Positions 52,214 to 61,448 of a DNA stretch of 64,000 nt are shown in pieces. The translations under genes and the position numbers were made by a program. Every line of letters begins with the position of its first letter. The first letter of the stretch is position 1. A model generated the notes under the pieces. The model ran no database searches. It had not been told where the DNA came from and saw only the letters and a list, made by a program, of their open reading frames with translations. Source of the stretch: Carallia brachiata (Eukaryota > Streptophyta > Magnoliopsida > Malpighiales > Rhizophoraceae); assembly GCA_021464245.1 (NCBI GenBank), contig JADCRB010000025.1, positions 1,708,193 through 1,772,192 of the forward strand. Direction: 5' to 3'.

Positions 52214-52690
52214 ATGCCTGTGGCAGACCCTCTTTCGGGGCGTTTATTTATATGGCTCACCTCCTGTTTCTTGTCCATATCAATAGCAGTTGGGGGCGGT
52301 TGCCTTGTGGCGTACTTGCTCCTCCCTCAAAGCACAGCAAGGTCATGGCTTCCTATCGTTGGTGTAACCCTCGTTTGCCTACCTTGGCTGTTTTGGTTGC
52401 TCACCTGCGTCTATCGGGTCATTTCTCGAGCCTTTGGATTCAGGGTTGTTCTTGGTAGCGGCGGTGGCGGCGGCGGCGGTGAAGGTGGAGCTGGCGGTTC
52501 CACGGCAGACAACAATCATGGCAATGCTCACCTGGGTACCCCAGGAGGAGGTGGTGTGGTGATGGTAGAGCAGCAAGGAGCCAAAAAGAATGCAAATCAC
52601 ACAGGCTTATCGGCTAGCCGTTCCAGCAACGATATATCCATTAAATCTCATGAGAGTGAATTGCCATTGACCTCTGCAATGGCTTCCTGA
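52214..52690 (+). CDS. Small plant membrane protein of unknown function, 158 residues
   Basis: The uninterrupted frame has two hydrophobic segments, about residues 11-35 (LFIWLTSCFLSISIAVGGG and onward) and 46-66 (LPIVGVTLVCLPWLFWLLTC). A basic link follows, then a glycine-rich low-complexity stretch (about 80-95) and a hydrophilic tail rich in Ser, Asn and Gly (SASRSSNDISIKSHESELPL). The start MPVADPLSGRLFIWL is a sensible beginning for a two-pass protein. The layout resembles uncharacterised plant proteins with a WLFWLLTC-type second helix. GC content over the gene is clearly higher than its flanks, as for other real genes here. Function is not known. The start was chosen because it is the first ATG after the acceptor-like site at 52187. 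Confidence 0.75.
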   Translation: MPVADPLSGRLFIWLTSCFLSISIAVGGGCLVAYLLLPQSTARSWLPIVGVTLVCLPWLFWLLTCVYRVISRAFGFRVVLGSGGGGGGGEGGAGGSTADNNHGNAHLGTPGGGGVVMVEQQGAKKNANHTGLSASRSSNDISIKSHESELPLTSAMAS

Positions 52691-53089
52691 TTGGAATTGG
52701 ATGCAATTCTCGTGACAGAATCACTTTCATTGCAATTGGGCGCTGTAACTTCATACATCAATGGTTGGTTGGTGCGCGGTCGTCTTCATTATGAACTCTT
52801 TATCAGGAAAGCATTTTCTTTTTAATAAACTCTTGCTCCAATTTGCATCAATCAGCTTGCATCTACTTAAATTGATCTTAGTTTTAACATCTTAGCTAGA
52901 GTTCTTGCCCTTAAATTTGTAGCATAATTAAACCAGAATATACCTTTTTTTTTTTTTTTGTATATAATGCTGAGTTGTCATTTTTGTGGCCAACATTTCA
53001 GATAGAAGAATGGAGGAATATTTGTGCCATTTTTCTTTCCTCGTTTCTTTGATCTTAATGGCTTTCCTTGGTGGATAAGTTTGTTTTTA
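52691..53089. other. 3' flank of the membrane protein gene
   Basis: Probably 3' UTR at first. A T run lies at about 52946-52960. No coding similarity. Confidence 0.4.
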
Positions 53090-53250
53090 TTTTTTTGAGC
53101 ACAAATGATGGAAGTTTTATTCATGAACCAGATGGCTTACATCATTTTGAATGACATCATAAACATGATTCAAACACATTTCAGAATGCATTCTTGAAGT
53201 CCCCGATGTAACAGCCGGCTTTGCCAAAGCATGGGCTGCTAAATGCATAA
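53090..53250 (-). mobile_element. 5'-truncated L1-type LINE tail
   Basis: The minus strand reads HLAAHALAKPAV followed by a short tail to a stop. This is the end of the RNase H domain of plant L1 ORF2 (consensus like VAHALAK). The T-rich 3' end is at 53085-53098 on the plus strand. Directly beyond its upper end is a long T run (about 53251-53274), perhaps the tail of a second nested retroposon. Confidence 0.6.
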
Positions 53251-53599
53251 TATTTTTTTTTTTTTTTTTTTTTTGGGGGCCTGCTAGGTACTGGACATCT
53301 ACAGTTGTCCCATATATTAATGAAAGTTTCAATATCCAAAATAACAAAGAGCAAGGATACAACACTGGATCCTGTTTTCGGACTAAGCAATCGGATTAAA
53401 GTATAAGTACCTAAAAACGCAATCACTTACTAATTTAGTATAACTATATTAAAAAAATATGAAATAAAAATTTATAAAATTAAAATATAAAATTAAATAA
53501 ATATTATCTTAAGATTTAAAATGTAAATTTTATATAGTATATCTTAAAACAAAAAAATTTCAAAAAAAAAATTTCCTAAAAAATCAAACAAGGTTGCAC

Positions 53600-53735
53600 T
53601 TAATTTTTTTTTTTTTTTTGTTCTTTGAGAGCTAGAGCCCTATTAGTAGGAAAGTGAGAATTGGGGTTGGGAGGTCCAGGGATCAAACCACGGATCTAGG
53701 GGTTAGAGGACAATGCAGCAATACTGCACCCCTGC
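53600..53735 (-). repeat. Short interspersed repeat, copy 2
   Basis: T run at 53603-53619, then sequence whose minus strand runs from GGGTGCAGTATTGCTGCA through GTGGTTTGATCCCTGG to the A-tail. Compare the copy at 15061-15212. Confidence 0.4.
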
Positions 53736-54136
53736 ACTTATTTTTTTGAGTAATATTTGTGTTATGAATATGGTGTACAAACTTTTGTGAATAACACATT
53801 GGGAAAAGGAAGGGGCCCAAAAAAAAATGGGGAAGGTGTCTTTATAGGCCCCGCAAAATCTTGGTCCCAACCCAACCGCTAACAATATTGTTCGGTGATT
53901 TTGATTGCATTTCAGTCATTTTTTGTAATGCATCGGGGCTGCCAGATAATTGATCGGATGATTGCCAGTCCAGTGACATCCTATTGCATAGGTTTTGACA
54001 AACAAACTTTTTTTTCGTCAAGTTGTATAATTAAGTATTTGGCGGACAAAAGGAATGGCGCATGAGAAGCGCCGTAGCAGACGTGGCAGCAATATTAAGC
54101 TAAACAAATGAGCTACGTTGACAAGAGTTGGAAATA

Positions 54137-54637
54137 TTAATCCATGCAAATGAGCCCACAGCTGCCGCCGTCGCCGCACCTCCAACCGCCACATCTTGCG
54201 CCGGTTTGGTGGGATTGATCACTATCGTATGTTTTGGGTTGAGTGACGTACTGTTTGTATGGGTTAGGACGTGTTTAACTGTTGAAATTAAGGACAAATG
54301 TTGGTTTTTGTTTATATCTCGTTTATTTTTGTCTTGTAGTCTAAATTTGGGGGAAATCGATGCCGGACATACCTAGACGATTTCTACCATAAGTCAACCG
54401 ATGTGTGGTGTTTGCTGTTGTATATAGTTTTGTCTAACTTGTTTGGTTTATACCCTTATTAAAGGATTTTGTGAGTTTCATGCTCTGTTAGAATATGGTC
54501 ATTTAAACTTGTTTATAGGTTATTGTGCTGTTTATTCTTACTTTGTGCAGGATTTTTTAACACTTATCATGTCAGTCTTATGTACGAAACTCGTATGAAT
54601 TAATATATCGATTTTCTTCACTAAAAAAAAAAAAAAA
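54137..54637 (+). mobile_element. Retroposed insert (501 bp) with poly(A) and perfect 17-bp duplication
   Basis: GACAAGAGTTGGAAATA occurs at 54120-54136 and again at 54638-54654. The second copy directly follows a run of 15 A (54623-54637). This is the signature of target-primed reverse transcription. The insert has a GC-rich start (54160-54210, Ala-rich if translated) and an AT-rich end. I recognise no LINE domain in it, so it may be the 3' UTR of a LINE or a processed copy of a host transcript. The duplication is perfect, which suggests a fairly young insertion. Confidence 0.85.
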
Positions 54638-55513
54638 GACAAGAGTTGGAAATAAAGATTAAAAAAAACAGTGGCAATAAAGTTTGTAACGGGGGCAAAA
54701 TATGAATTCGCAAGGGCTAAGGGCAGGATGTTCTTTTTTTTTTTGACAGAGATGTTCTTTTTGGGTCCAACTTAATCTTTTGGCTGCTATGATTTTAGAA
54801 CTCATATTGCTAACTTTAATGCACATGTCATGATGCTTTAGATTAAGACTATATGTAAAGCGTAAATTTCGAGTCTAAAACAATTAAACTCGAAAATACA
54901 AAAATAAATTACAAATAAAAATTGTAAAAGAAAAGAAAATTTACGTGGGGTCGATCTCCGTAGATCCTCCGATTAGTGTTCCTTTTTTGACTCCGTCAAG
55001 AGCTGCACGAGCTTGATCCTGACAGAAATAATTTCCACTGCTTTTTCTTGAACTGGGTAGACTAAAACCGGATCTAATTTGGACGTTTTGACTACGGTTA
55101 AGAACCGTAGAGACCAGATCTGAGCCGATCTGACTTAATTTCACCGAGGGTCGAAGGGACTTGTTCACGGATGAGCTGCCTGGATTTTGCTGAGGGCCGT
55201 ATGAGGCTTAATCCCAGCCGGATTTGTAGTAATTTGATATTTTTAATTCTATTTTCTCAGAAATTCAGATCTAGAGCGATCCAAAGAATATAAATTTAAA
55301 AATAACTTTAGAAATGGAAACAGCAAATTTTTTGGGCCTTACCCCTGAAATATCTCTCAAAACGGAGTTAGGAGAGTATACTGCTAAGTAAAAGCACGTA
55401 AGAAAAGGAGAAATTTTCTTGAGAGATTTTCAAAATTTTCTTTTTCTCTCAAATTCTCTGAATTTTTCTGTTTACAGATTTGCTGAATGTCCCTTTGAAC
55501 TGAGGCTGGAGGG

Positions 55514-55523
55514 CCTTTTTATA
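55514..55523 (-). promoter_or_regulatory. LTR TATA box in the loop of a perfect hairpin
   Basis: TATAAAAAGG on the minus strand. The arms CTGGAGGGCC (55506-55515) and GGCCCTCCAG (55524-55533) are perfect complements, leaving the eight bases of the TATA core as the loop. Confidence 0.65.
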
Positions 55524-55545
55524 GGCCCTCCAGAGAGGACCTTAC

Positions 55546-55576
55546 GCCACCAATCTTGAAATTCAAGATTGGTGGC
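55546..55576. repeat. Perfect 31-bp palindrome in the LTR
   Basis: Arms of 15 bases (55546-55560 and 55562-55576), beginning GCCACCAATC and ending GATTGGTGGC, around a single central A. It lies 23 bp upstream (in LTR sense) of the TATA stem, as a protein-binding site or transcript hairpin might. Confidence 0.85.
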
Positions 55577-55640
55577 TGCCAATTTTTATTTTTTATTATT
55601 ATTATTTTTTTTTAATTTGAAAAGGATGTTTACACAAATG

Positions 55641-55654
55641 CCCCCACTTCAAGG
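55641..55654 (-). other. Polypurine tract of the Tat-lineage element
   Basis: On the minus strand the purine-rich stretch around GAAGTGGGGG immediately precedes the LTR start, the place where plus-strand DNA synthesis is primed. Confidence 0.55.
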
Positions 55655-55816
55655 GTCGGTAAGAAAAAAATTTACAGAGATGATTCGAACCGAGTCTTGA
55701 AGTCCAGTTTGAAATTTGGAAACGTCTTGACGAACATTGAATCTTGGAGTCTTCTATCTTTGACTATGCCTGCTGTTGTTGGATCGCAATAGGAATCCGA
55801 TACGATCTTGAGAAAG

Positions 55817-56083
55817 TTAGCACCCCAGCCAATATAGAAATTGAAGCCTTGGCTCCAGGTGCATTCGAGCTTCCATAGCCCGCAAAGGATTTTTTATATC
55901 TCTTAAAGTTCCAGAGCTCTGGTGAGGATGATCCGGTAGGCAAAGAACTTCAACCTCCCCAAGAAAAGGCTCAGGACCTTGGAACTTCAAGACCGGCTCA
56001 CAGAGAGACTGACTGTAGTGATGATTTTCAAGTCTGCTTCGACGTAAGGAGAGTAGTTGGAACTTCCCTGTACGTCGCTGCAT
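55817..56083 (-). CDS. Unrecognised ORF in the 3' region of the element, 88 residues
   Basis: Reading MQRRTGKFQLLSLRRSRLEN at the start and ending FLYWLGC. I recognise no family. It begins inside the second copy of a 20-bp direct repeat and lies between the homeobox-like sequence and the LTR. It could be a chance frame. Confidence 0.2.
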   Translation of the reverse strand: MQRRTGKFQLLSLRRSRLENHHYSQSLCEPVLKFQGPEPFLGEVEVLCLPDHPHQSSGTLRDIKNPLRAMEARMHLEPRLQFLYWLGC

Positions 56084-56158
56084 CCAAAGAAAGATTAGGA
56101 TAATTGCAGCTTCTCATCCCTCTGTGGTAGATGTGAACTAAGGAGAGTAGTTGGAACT
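56045..56158. repeat. 20-bp direct repeat pair
   Basis: TAAGGAGAGTAGTTGGAACT at 56045-56064 and again at 56139-56158, spacing 94 bp. The repeat lies between the WOX-like sequence and the LTR. Confidence 0.85.
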
Positions 56159-56299
56159 CCATGACACCGATGGCGTTGGAGACTGAGTTTCGAGGGCTTT
56201 TAGGGATCCCTCGAGAAGACTACTCCTTCTTTTCTTAGCTCGTGCGCCTCCAACTTCTTGATCGAAGAACTTCCTGAGACAAGTGCAGAGACTAGCCAT
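56138..56299 (-). CDS. Unrecognised 53-residue ORF in the 3' region of the element
   Basis: It starts MASLCTCLRKFFDQEV, contains a basic run GARAKKRRSS and ends SNYSP at a stop formed by the first direct-repeat copy. No family recognised. It could be a chance frame or an accessory peptide. Confidence 0.2.
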   Translation of the reverse strand: MASLCTCLRKFFDQEVGGARAKKRRSSLLEGSLKALETQSPTPSVSWSSNYSP

Positions 56300-56474
56300 T
56301 TTCTTTTGAGAAAGAAGAGCTGAGGGGTGATATTACAACTCGGCATGCGGATATACAAATATAAAGAGTTTTTTTTTTTTTTTGAAAAGTCAAAAAAGGT
56401 GCAGAATCGGTAGGGCCATCCACGTCCCTTTCCTGCATAAGAGACAAAAGAGGCAGCGGCTGACGCGTGTCACG

Positions 56475-56566
56475 AAAGTCGTTACCGTGTGGCAGAAGTC
56501 GTTGCCGTGTGTGCTGCAGAAGTCGTTGCTGTGCTGCAGAATTCGTTGCAGAAGTCGTTGCACCTT
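56475..56566. repeat. Short tandem array, unit like GCAGAAGTCGTTGC
   Basis: Five imperfect units of the GAAGTCGTTGC core occur with spacings of about 15-24 bases, immediately downstream (in element sense) of the WOX-like sequence. Confidence 0.75.
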
Positions 56567-56609
56567 ATCTTGTCGGCCGTCCTAGCGGGGCCCGAGGTGC
56601 AACTCCAAG

Positions 56610-57203
56610 TCAAGCTCGACCTCGTCTGGTGGGCCGATGATGTGTGACGTCGACGTCGACGTCGCTTTCCAGCTGGTTGATGCTGTCGGAATATTCTGGA
56701 AAGAGAGGCAAAGTTTCGCCGGAATGACTCCTTTCTGCTAGAAAAATTCCTCCTAGACTTAAGTATCTAGGAGGGATGAACCCTTGGCTGACTCCGTAAG
56801 ACCACCAGGACCAGCATGCATGCTCCCATGGGCTACGGCTTTGATGAACATACCGTGGAGAGACCATTGCAGTGGAAGAACTCGGACCTGCTTCATTTGA
56901 GGGCGAAGTTGTACGGTGGGATCTACATCGGAACAGCAGACTGTTCTTTGGAAAAATCAGCTCTCAGTGCTGGTTTCTTCCTGCTTCTCCGATTCTGGAA
57001 CCAATAAAACACATTTTTTCCTTCGATTGCCCCGATGGGCGCAATCGTGAGACAAGTTGGTAAATCTGAGATGCATTAGGCATAATACCTCCATTGTTGT
57101 GGAAGACTTCCTCCAAAATTTGCAGTTGTGCCATGGTCGGTTGCCACCTTGTGCGGGGTGACCTTTCTTCTCCCTTGTCTTGAGGTTCTGCAACTGGTTC
57201 CAT
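56610..57203 (-). pseudogene. WUSCHEL-related homeobox (WOX) like sequence inside the retrotransposon
   Basis: From an ATG at 57203 the frame reads MEPVAEPQDKGEE and enters a homeodomain: RTRWQPTMAQLQILEEVF (helix 1), then NGGIMPNASQIYQL (helix 2). One base appears missing near 57034. In the frame after it, helix 3 reads AIEGKNVFYWFQNRRSRKK, the WOX-specific DNA-recognition helix. The extended loop and the residue pattern are of the WOX type, not of HD-Zip or KNOX. A second frame change near 56935-56950 leads to a C-terminal part holding HSGETLPLFPEYSD (WUS-box TLPLFP at 56697-56717, the repression motif of the WUS clade). WOX factors are nuclear regulators of stem-cell niches. The sequence has the orientation of pol and lies between integrase and the 3' LTR. 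It is broken as assembled. Which WOX clade donated it is not clear. Confidence 0.78.
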
Positions 57204-57320
57204 CTTTCTTGTGGCAGAGGAGCAAATCTGGTGTGTGGTGAAGATCGGTTGAGACTGATGCTGAGTTTCAGACTCAAACCCTCCGTGCTTTTATATTTTT
57301 GGGCCGTTCACAGTTTATAC

Positions 57321-57580
57321 TCATGCGGGCCAGGAGTTGGATTGGATTTTGAACTTGGGTTCTGGACTGTGTTGGAACTTGGAATTTTTGGGTTTTGGGC
57401 TTTGGATTGATTTGGGTTGTTTGGATTTGGTTTTTGGTCGAGTGTTTGGGTTTGGACTTTTGGATTTGGGTTGAGTTTTGGGTTTTGGACTTGGTTTTGT
57501 GTTTTGAATTGGGCTCAAGTGTTTGGGTTTGGATTTTTGGGTTTGGATTTTCGCTTGGACTTTCAGATCGGGACTTCGAA
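57321..57580. repeat. Low-complexity GGGTTTGG-like tract between integrase and the WOX-like sequence
   Basis: A degenerate array of G2-3T2-5 words (TTTGGGTTTGG and variants) on the plus strand. In the element's sense it is CCAAAACCC-rich and would translate as Pro/Lys/Ser-rich repeats such as PKPKTQPKSKSPNP. It is followed by T runs (57581-57626). I take it as expanded simple sequence, perhaps a spacer or the cargo's upstream region. Confidence 0.6.
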
Positions 57581-57918
57581 TTTTTTTTTTTTTTTTTTTT
57601 TGATTTTTTTTTTTGATTTTTTTTTAAACATATTTACACATAATACTGTTTCAGAAATTTACCATTGATTGGGCCGATTCGGACGCCTTCTTGGTCTGAC
57701 AGCATGTAAGCGTTGTGAGTGTAGGCCTCCTGCACTAGTATGGCCCGTCCCATTTGGAAGTAAGCTTGTCACCAGGCCGATGCTTCATGTTGATGGGCCG
57801 TCGCACTGCAAGAACAAGGTCTCCAACTTGAAAAGATCGAGGGCGGACCCTGCGGTTGAACGTGTTGGTGAGCCGGGCTTGGTAGCACTCAAGTTGCTGT
57901 TGTGCTTCGAGCCTCCTT

Positions 57919-58717
57919 TCATCGGGCTTCTAACTCATCCAGACGTAGGCGAGCATTCTCCTCCTGTGTGAGTCCTTCCAGAACAGCCATGCGCAGGGAT
58001 GGAATCTGTGTTTCCAACGGCAGTATTGCTTCGACACCGTAGACAAGTGAGTATGGCGTCGCCTGTGTTGGAGTCCGGTAAGTTGTACGATACGCCCATA
58101 ATGCCTCCGGAATTCTGTCATGCCAATCTCTTTTGGATTTAGAGACTACCTTCCGCAACAGGTTGCATAAGGTCTTGTTGAATGCTTCGGCCAAGCCATT
58201 TGCGGGGCATTGTACATGGATGACTTGTACTGCTTGAACTTGAACTTCTCGCAGAGCTTGTCGATTAAGCTGTTGTAGAACTGCTTACCATTATCAGTGA
58301 TGATGAATCGAGGGACTCCATAGCGATAGATCAGCTGAGTCCGGATGAAATTGGCAACATGCTCCTTCTTTACCTCTCTAAGTGGAATGGCTTCAGCCCA
58401 TTTTGAGAAGTAGTCGGTTGCTGCGAGGATGTACAGGTGACCCAGGGATGACTTTGGCAAGGGCCCCACTAAGTCGAGACCCCAAGCTTCAAAGGGCCAG
58501 GATGAGACAGTTGGATGCAGTGGCTCCGGTGGTTGATGTATGTAATTCGCATGAAATTGACAAGCTTGACAAGTTTTAGCAAACTCAATTGAATCACGTA
58601 CCATGGTTGGCCAGTAGTATCCCATCCTTCTGAGTTGGAAGTGCAACTTAGGCCCCGATTGATGTCCGCCACAAACACCAGAATGTGCTTCAGTGAGAGC
58701 CTGTTTTGCCTCTTCAT
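57919..58717 (-). pseudogene. Integrase of the Tat-lineage element, frameshifted
   Basis: The zinc-binding end is seen as KTCQACQ. The DDE core follows: FEAWGLDLVGPL (first D), IITDNGKQF (second D), then a frame change near 58195-58210, after which AEAFNKTL holds the catalytic E. The tail reads ALWAYRTTYRTPTQATPYSL, standard for plant gypsy integrases. Integrase inserts the cDNA into the genome. The frameshift disables this copy as read. Confidence 0.85.
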
Positions 58718-58928
58718 TGGCTAGGCAGCGAAGTAAACTCCATCAAAAGACCTTCGATACAGAGCATCCTTGAGATATATGAAGCGGGGAGCTCGTCGTT
58801 GAATTTCTGTTTTATGACGACGATCTTCGGGCAGCTTCCCGTGCTGTAGATAGTCAATGATTGGTTGGCGCCAATCTTCGTCCTCCGCGAGACGTATAGA
58901 TACAGCGTTGGCTGCTGTAGTTTCTTCA

Positions 58929-59555
58929 TCATGGCACTATCCATTTCTGACATACGACAACAACTGTAGCCTGGATTTCTGACTTTGCAAGAGAAGTGGC
59001 CAGGTTAGCCAACGCGTCTGCCTGAGTGTTTTCTCGTCGAGGCACATGCTCCAAGGTGATGCTTTCAAATTCATCCATTAGCTGTCGAGCACGTTGATGG
59101 TAAGGCGCAAGGTCCTCTTTCTTCACGTCATACAATCCTGTAAGTTGGTTGATGACGAGCTGGGAATCTCCATGGACTTCTATAGTTGGAATCTTCATAT
59201 CGACAGCCATTTGAAGACCAATGATCAAAGCCTGGTATTCAGCAACATTATTTGAACATAACTCACCGAGAATGATAGCATATGGTAGTATTTGTCGTTG
59301 AGGAGTGACAAACACTATGCCGGCACCAGCACCATCACGCCTTGCTGCACCATCAAAGAACATCGTCCATGGTGGCAGTGTCTCAATGTAAAAGACCTCT
59401 TCATCTGGAAGATCATCTGTGAACTCCCAATCTGACGGAATAGGGTGATCTGCAAGGAAGTCTGCTAGAGCTTGTCCTTTGACTGCTTTTTGAGGCACGT
59501 AGACAATGTCGTAGCTTTGTAGGATTACTGCCCACTTGGCAAGTCGTCCTGACAA
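58929..59555 (-). pseudogene. Second (archaeal-type) RNase H domain, Tat hallmark
   Basis: FFDGAARRDGAGAGIVFVTP (first Asp), NNVAEYQALIIGLQMA (Glu), VHGDSQLVINQL (Asp) and RRENTQADALANLA (last Asp) give the complete catalytic set in the order of RVT_3-type RNase H. It lies between the normal RNase H and integrase, the arrangement described for Tat/Ogre elements. The frame is open across the domain. Confidence 0.87.
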
Positions 59556-59911
59556 GATTGGTCTGATAAGATATATTTGACAGGATCAGCTCTGGCAATG
59601 AGACGTACCGTGTGAGCTTGCATGTAGTGCCTCAGCTTGTCAATGGCAAAGAACAGTGCTAGACATGTCTTTTCAATGGGCGAATAACTCAGCTCCGGAC
59701 CGTTTAGTGTTCTGCTCAAGTAGTACAGGGCAACTTCCTTTCCCTGCTCATTTTCCTGTGCAAGCAAGGCTCCCAAAGATCTTTCCTGCGCTGCAATGTA
59801 GAGAATCAACGACTTTCCTTGAATTGGAGCACCTAAGACCGGTGGATTGGAAAGAACTTCTTTATGCCTCAAAGGCTTTGCTGCAAGCTTCGTCCCACTC
59901 GAAGTTGACAT
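59525..59911 (-). pseudogene. RNase H domain adjoining the reverse transcriptase
   Basis: Typical gypsy words are seen: LILYIAAQERSLGALLAQEN, ALYYLSRTLNGPELSYSPIE and KTCLALFFAIDKLRHYMQAH. It overlaps the end of the RT frame by a frame change near 59862-59911 and is followed by the second RNase H. Confidence 0.85.
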
Positions 59912-60560
59912 CCTTCTTCATCAACCGATGGAAAGGTTGACATCTCCCAGCTAAATTGGAGATGAAACGGCGAATGTAGGCCAGCTTTCCTTGTAGACTT
60001 CGCAGCTCGTGCAGGTTTTTAGGTTCAGGCATCTTTTGAATTGCCTCAACCTTTGACTGATCAACTTCGATTCCACGATGGCGCACCACGAACCCAAGAA
60101 ACTTTCCTGATGTGACACCGAATGCGCACTTGAGAGGGTTCATTTTGAGCTGATGCCTCCGAAGTCTTTCGAACACTGTCTTGAGATCCTCGAGGTGGTC
60201 TTTGCGCTTCTTAGTCTTTACAACTAAGTCATCAACATAACATTCTACAATCTTGTGCAGCATGTCATCAAAAATTTTTTGCATAGCACGTTGATAAGTG
60301 GCGCCAGCATTTTTCAATCCAAACGGCATAACTTTGTAGCAGTATATACCTTTTGGGGTGCGGAATGCTGTCAACTCCTCGTCTTCTGGTGCCATTCTGA
60401 TTTGGTTATAGCCTGAAGAACCATCCATGAAAGACAATGCTTCGTGACCCGTTGTTGCATCGACTGTGATCTCCGTTATGGGCAAGGAAAGTCATCTTTC
60501 GGGCAGGCCTTGTTAAGATCTCGAAAATCAACACATACCCTCAACTGTCCATTCTTCTTT
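59862..60560 (-). pseudogene. Reverse transcriptase core, Ty3/gypsy
   Basis: FMDGSSGYNQIRMAPEDEEL, TAFRTPKGIYCYKVMPFGLK and the catalytic ECYVDDLVVKT are clear, followed by LKMNPLKCAFGV and GKFLGFVV. The upstream part of the domain (VCVDFRDLNKACPKDDFP) lies in another frame beyond a one-base change near 60486. RT copies the element RNA into cDNA. Confidence 0.92.
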
Positions 60561-60633
60561 CTTACCGGGACAATGTTGGCAATCCACGTTGGGTAGGTGA
60601 CCTCTCGGATGAAGCCGGCATTGATCAGCTTGT

Positions 60634-61448
60634 TCACCTCCTCCTCGATTTGTGGAATGAGTTCCGGGCGGAACCGTCGTTGTGGCTGCTTGACAGAACG
60701 ACACCCTTCTTTACTGCTAGACGATGCACCGCAATTTTTGGGTCAAGTCCAGGCATTTCTTTGTAACTCCATGCGAACACGTCCCTGTATTGACTTAATA
60801 CCTGAACATATTCTTGCTCTTCTTCTGCAGTAAGTAAAGCACTTACAAATGTAGGTCGAGGATCTTCCGGAGAGCCAAGATTGACCTCCTTGAGTTCATC
60901 AACAGTTGCTTGGCCACCATCTTCAAGTTCCGGGGGAGCCTCCTTCACTTCACCATCTGATGAGTCGGAATCAGCCTCCTCGCTAATTGTGACATGAAAT
61001 GCAGAACCTCTGACTTCACCTTCTTTGTTTGACTGGATAAGCCTGTCTTGTTTGGTGGTGGTGGTGATGGCACGTGCATCAGCTGCTCGGCTTCGGCTCT
61101 TTAGCGTGATCCGCACAGGTGACTTCTCCTGATAGCCTAAGCCAGGTCGGGACTGTGATGTTTGAGAAGCGGCGCCATGTGTGGACGGCAGCGTACCCAT
61201 TGTGCTCGGGTTTGAAAGTCATAGCCCGCCTTTGCCAAAAGCTTGTATGCATTAGGATCAAATCCTTCATGTGTTCTTCTTTCTGGAAGTGAGCCGCCTT
61301 CGACTGCCCCCGTGTGTGGTTTGACGAAGCCTTTTAATGGTTTTGAAGACAAAACCGGCTCAATCTTTGGTATCGGCAGAGTGTAAGTCCCCTTCAGGTT
61401 GTGCAGCTCCTTTGTCTTGGGTTGGCTATGTCCTTGCTCCTGTTTAAA
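60634..61448 (-). pseudogene. Linker between protease and reverse transcriptase
   Basis: An acidic stretch (VTISEEADSDSSDGEVKEAP) leads into EEQEYVQVLSQYRDVFAWSY and MPGLDPKIAVHRL, the conserved region before RT in Tat-type polyproteins. Reading changes frame at about 61090-61200. Confidence 0.7.

Larger units (their letters stand above)
54854..55634 (-). repeat. 3' LTR of the Tat-lineage element
   Basis: On the minus strand it begins TGTAAACATCC just after the purine-rich GAAGTGGGGG and ends GCTTTACA, so the ends form the short inverted repeat TGTAAA/TTTACA. It contains a TATA box with hairpins upstream. Both ends are inferred from these motifs, since the other LTR is outside the window. 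The start could be two bases further out (TGTGTAAA). Confidence 0.7.

Noticed and set aside
53117..53426. Lysine-run minus-strand frames as a gene
   Set aside because: They read through a long T run; only the LINE RNase H end is real.
57395..57668. Plus-strand Phe/Gly/Trp-rich frames
   Set aside because: Product of the GGGTTTGG-like low-complexity tract.
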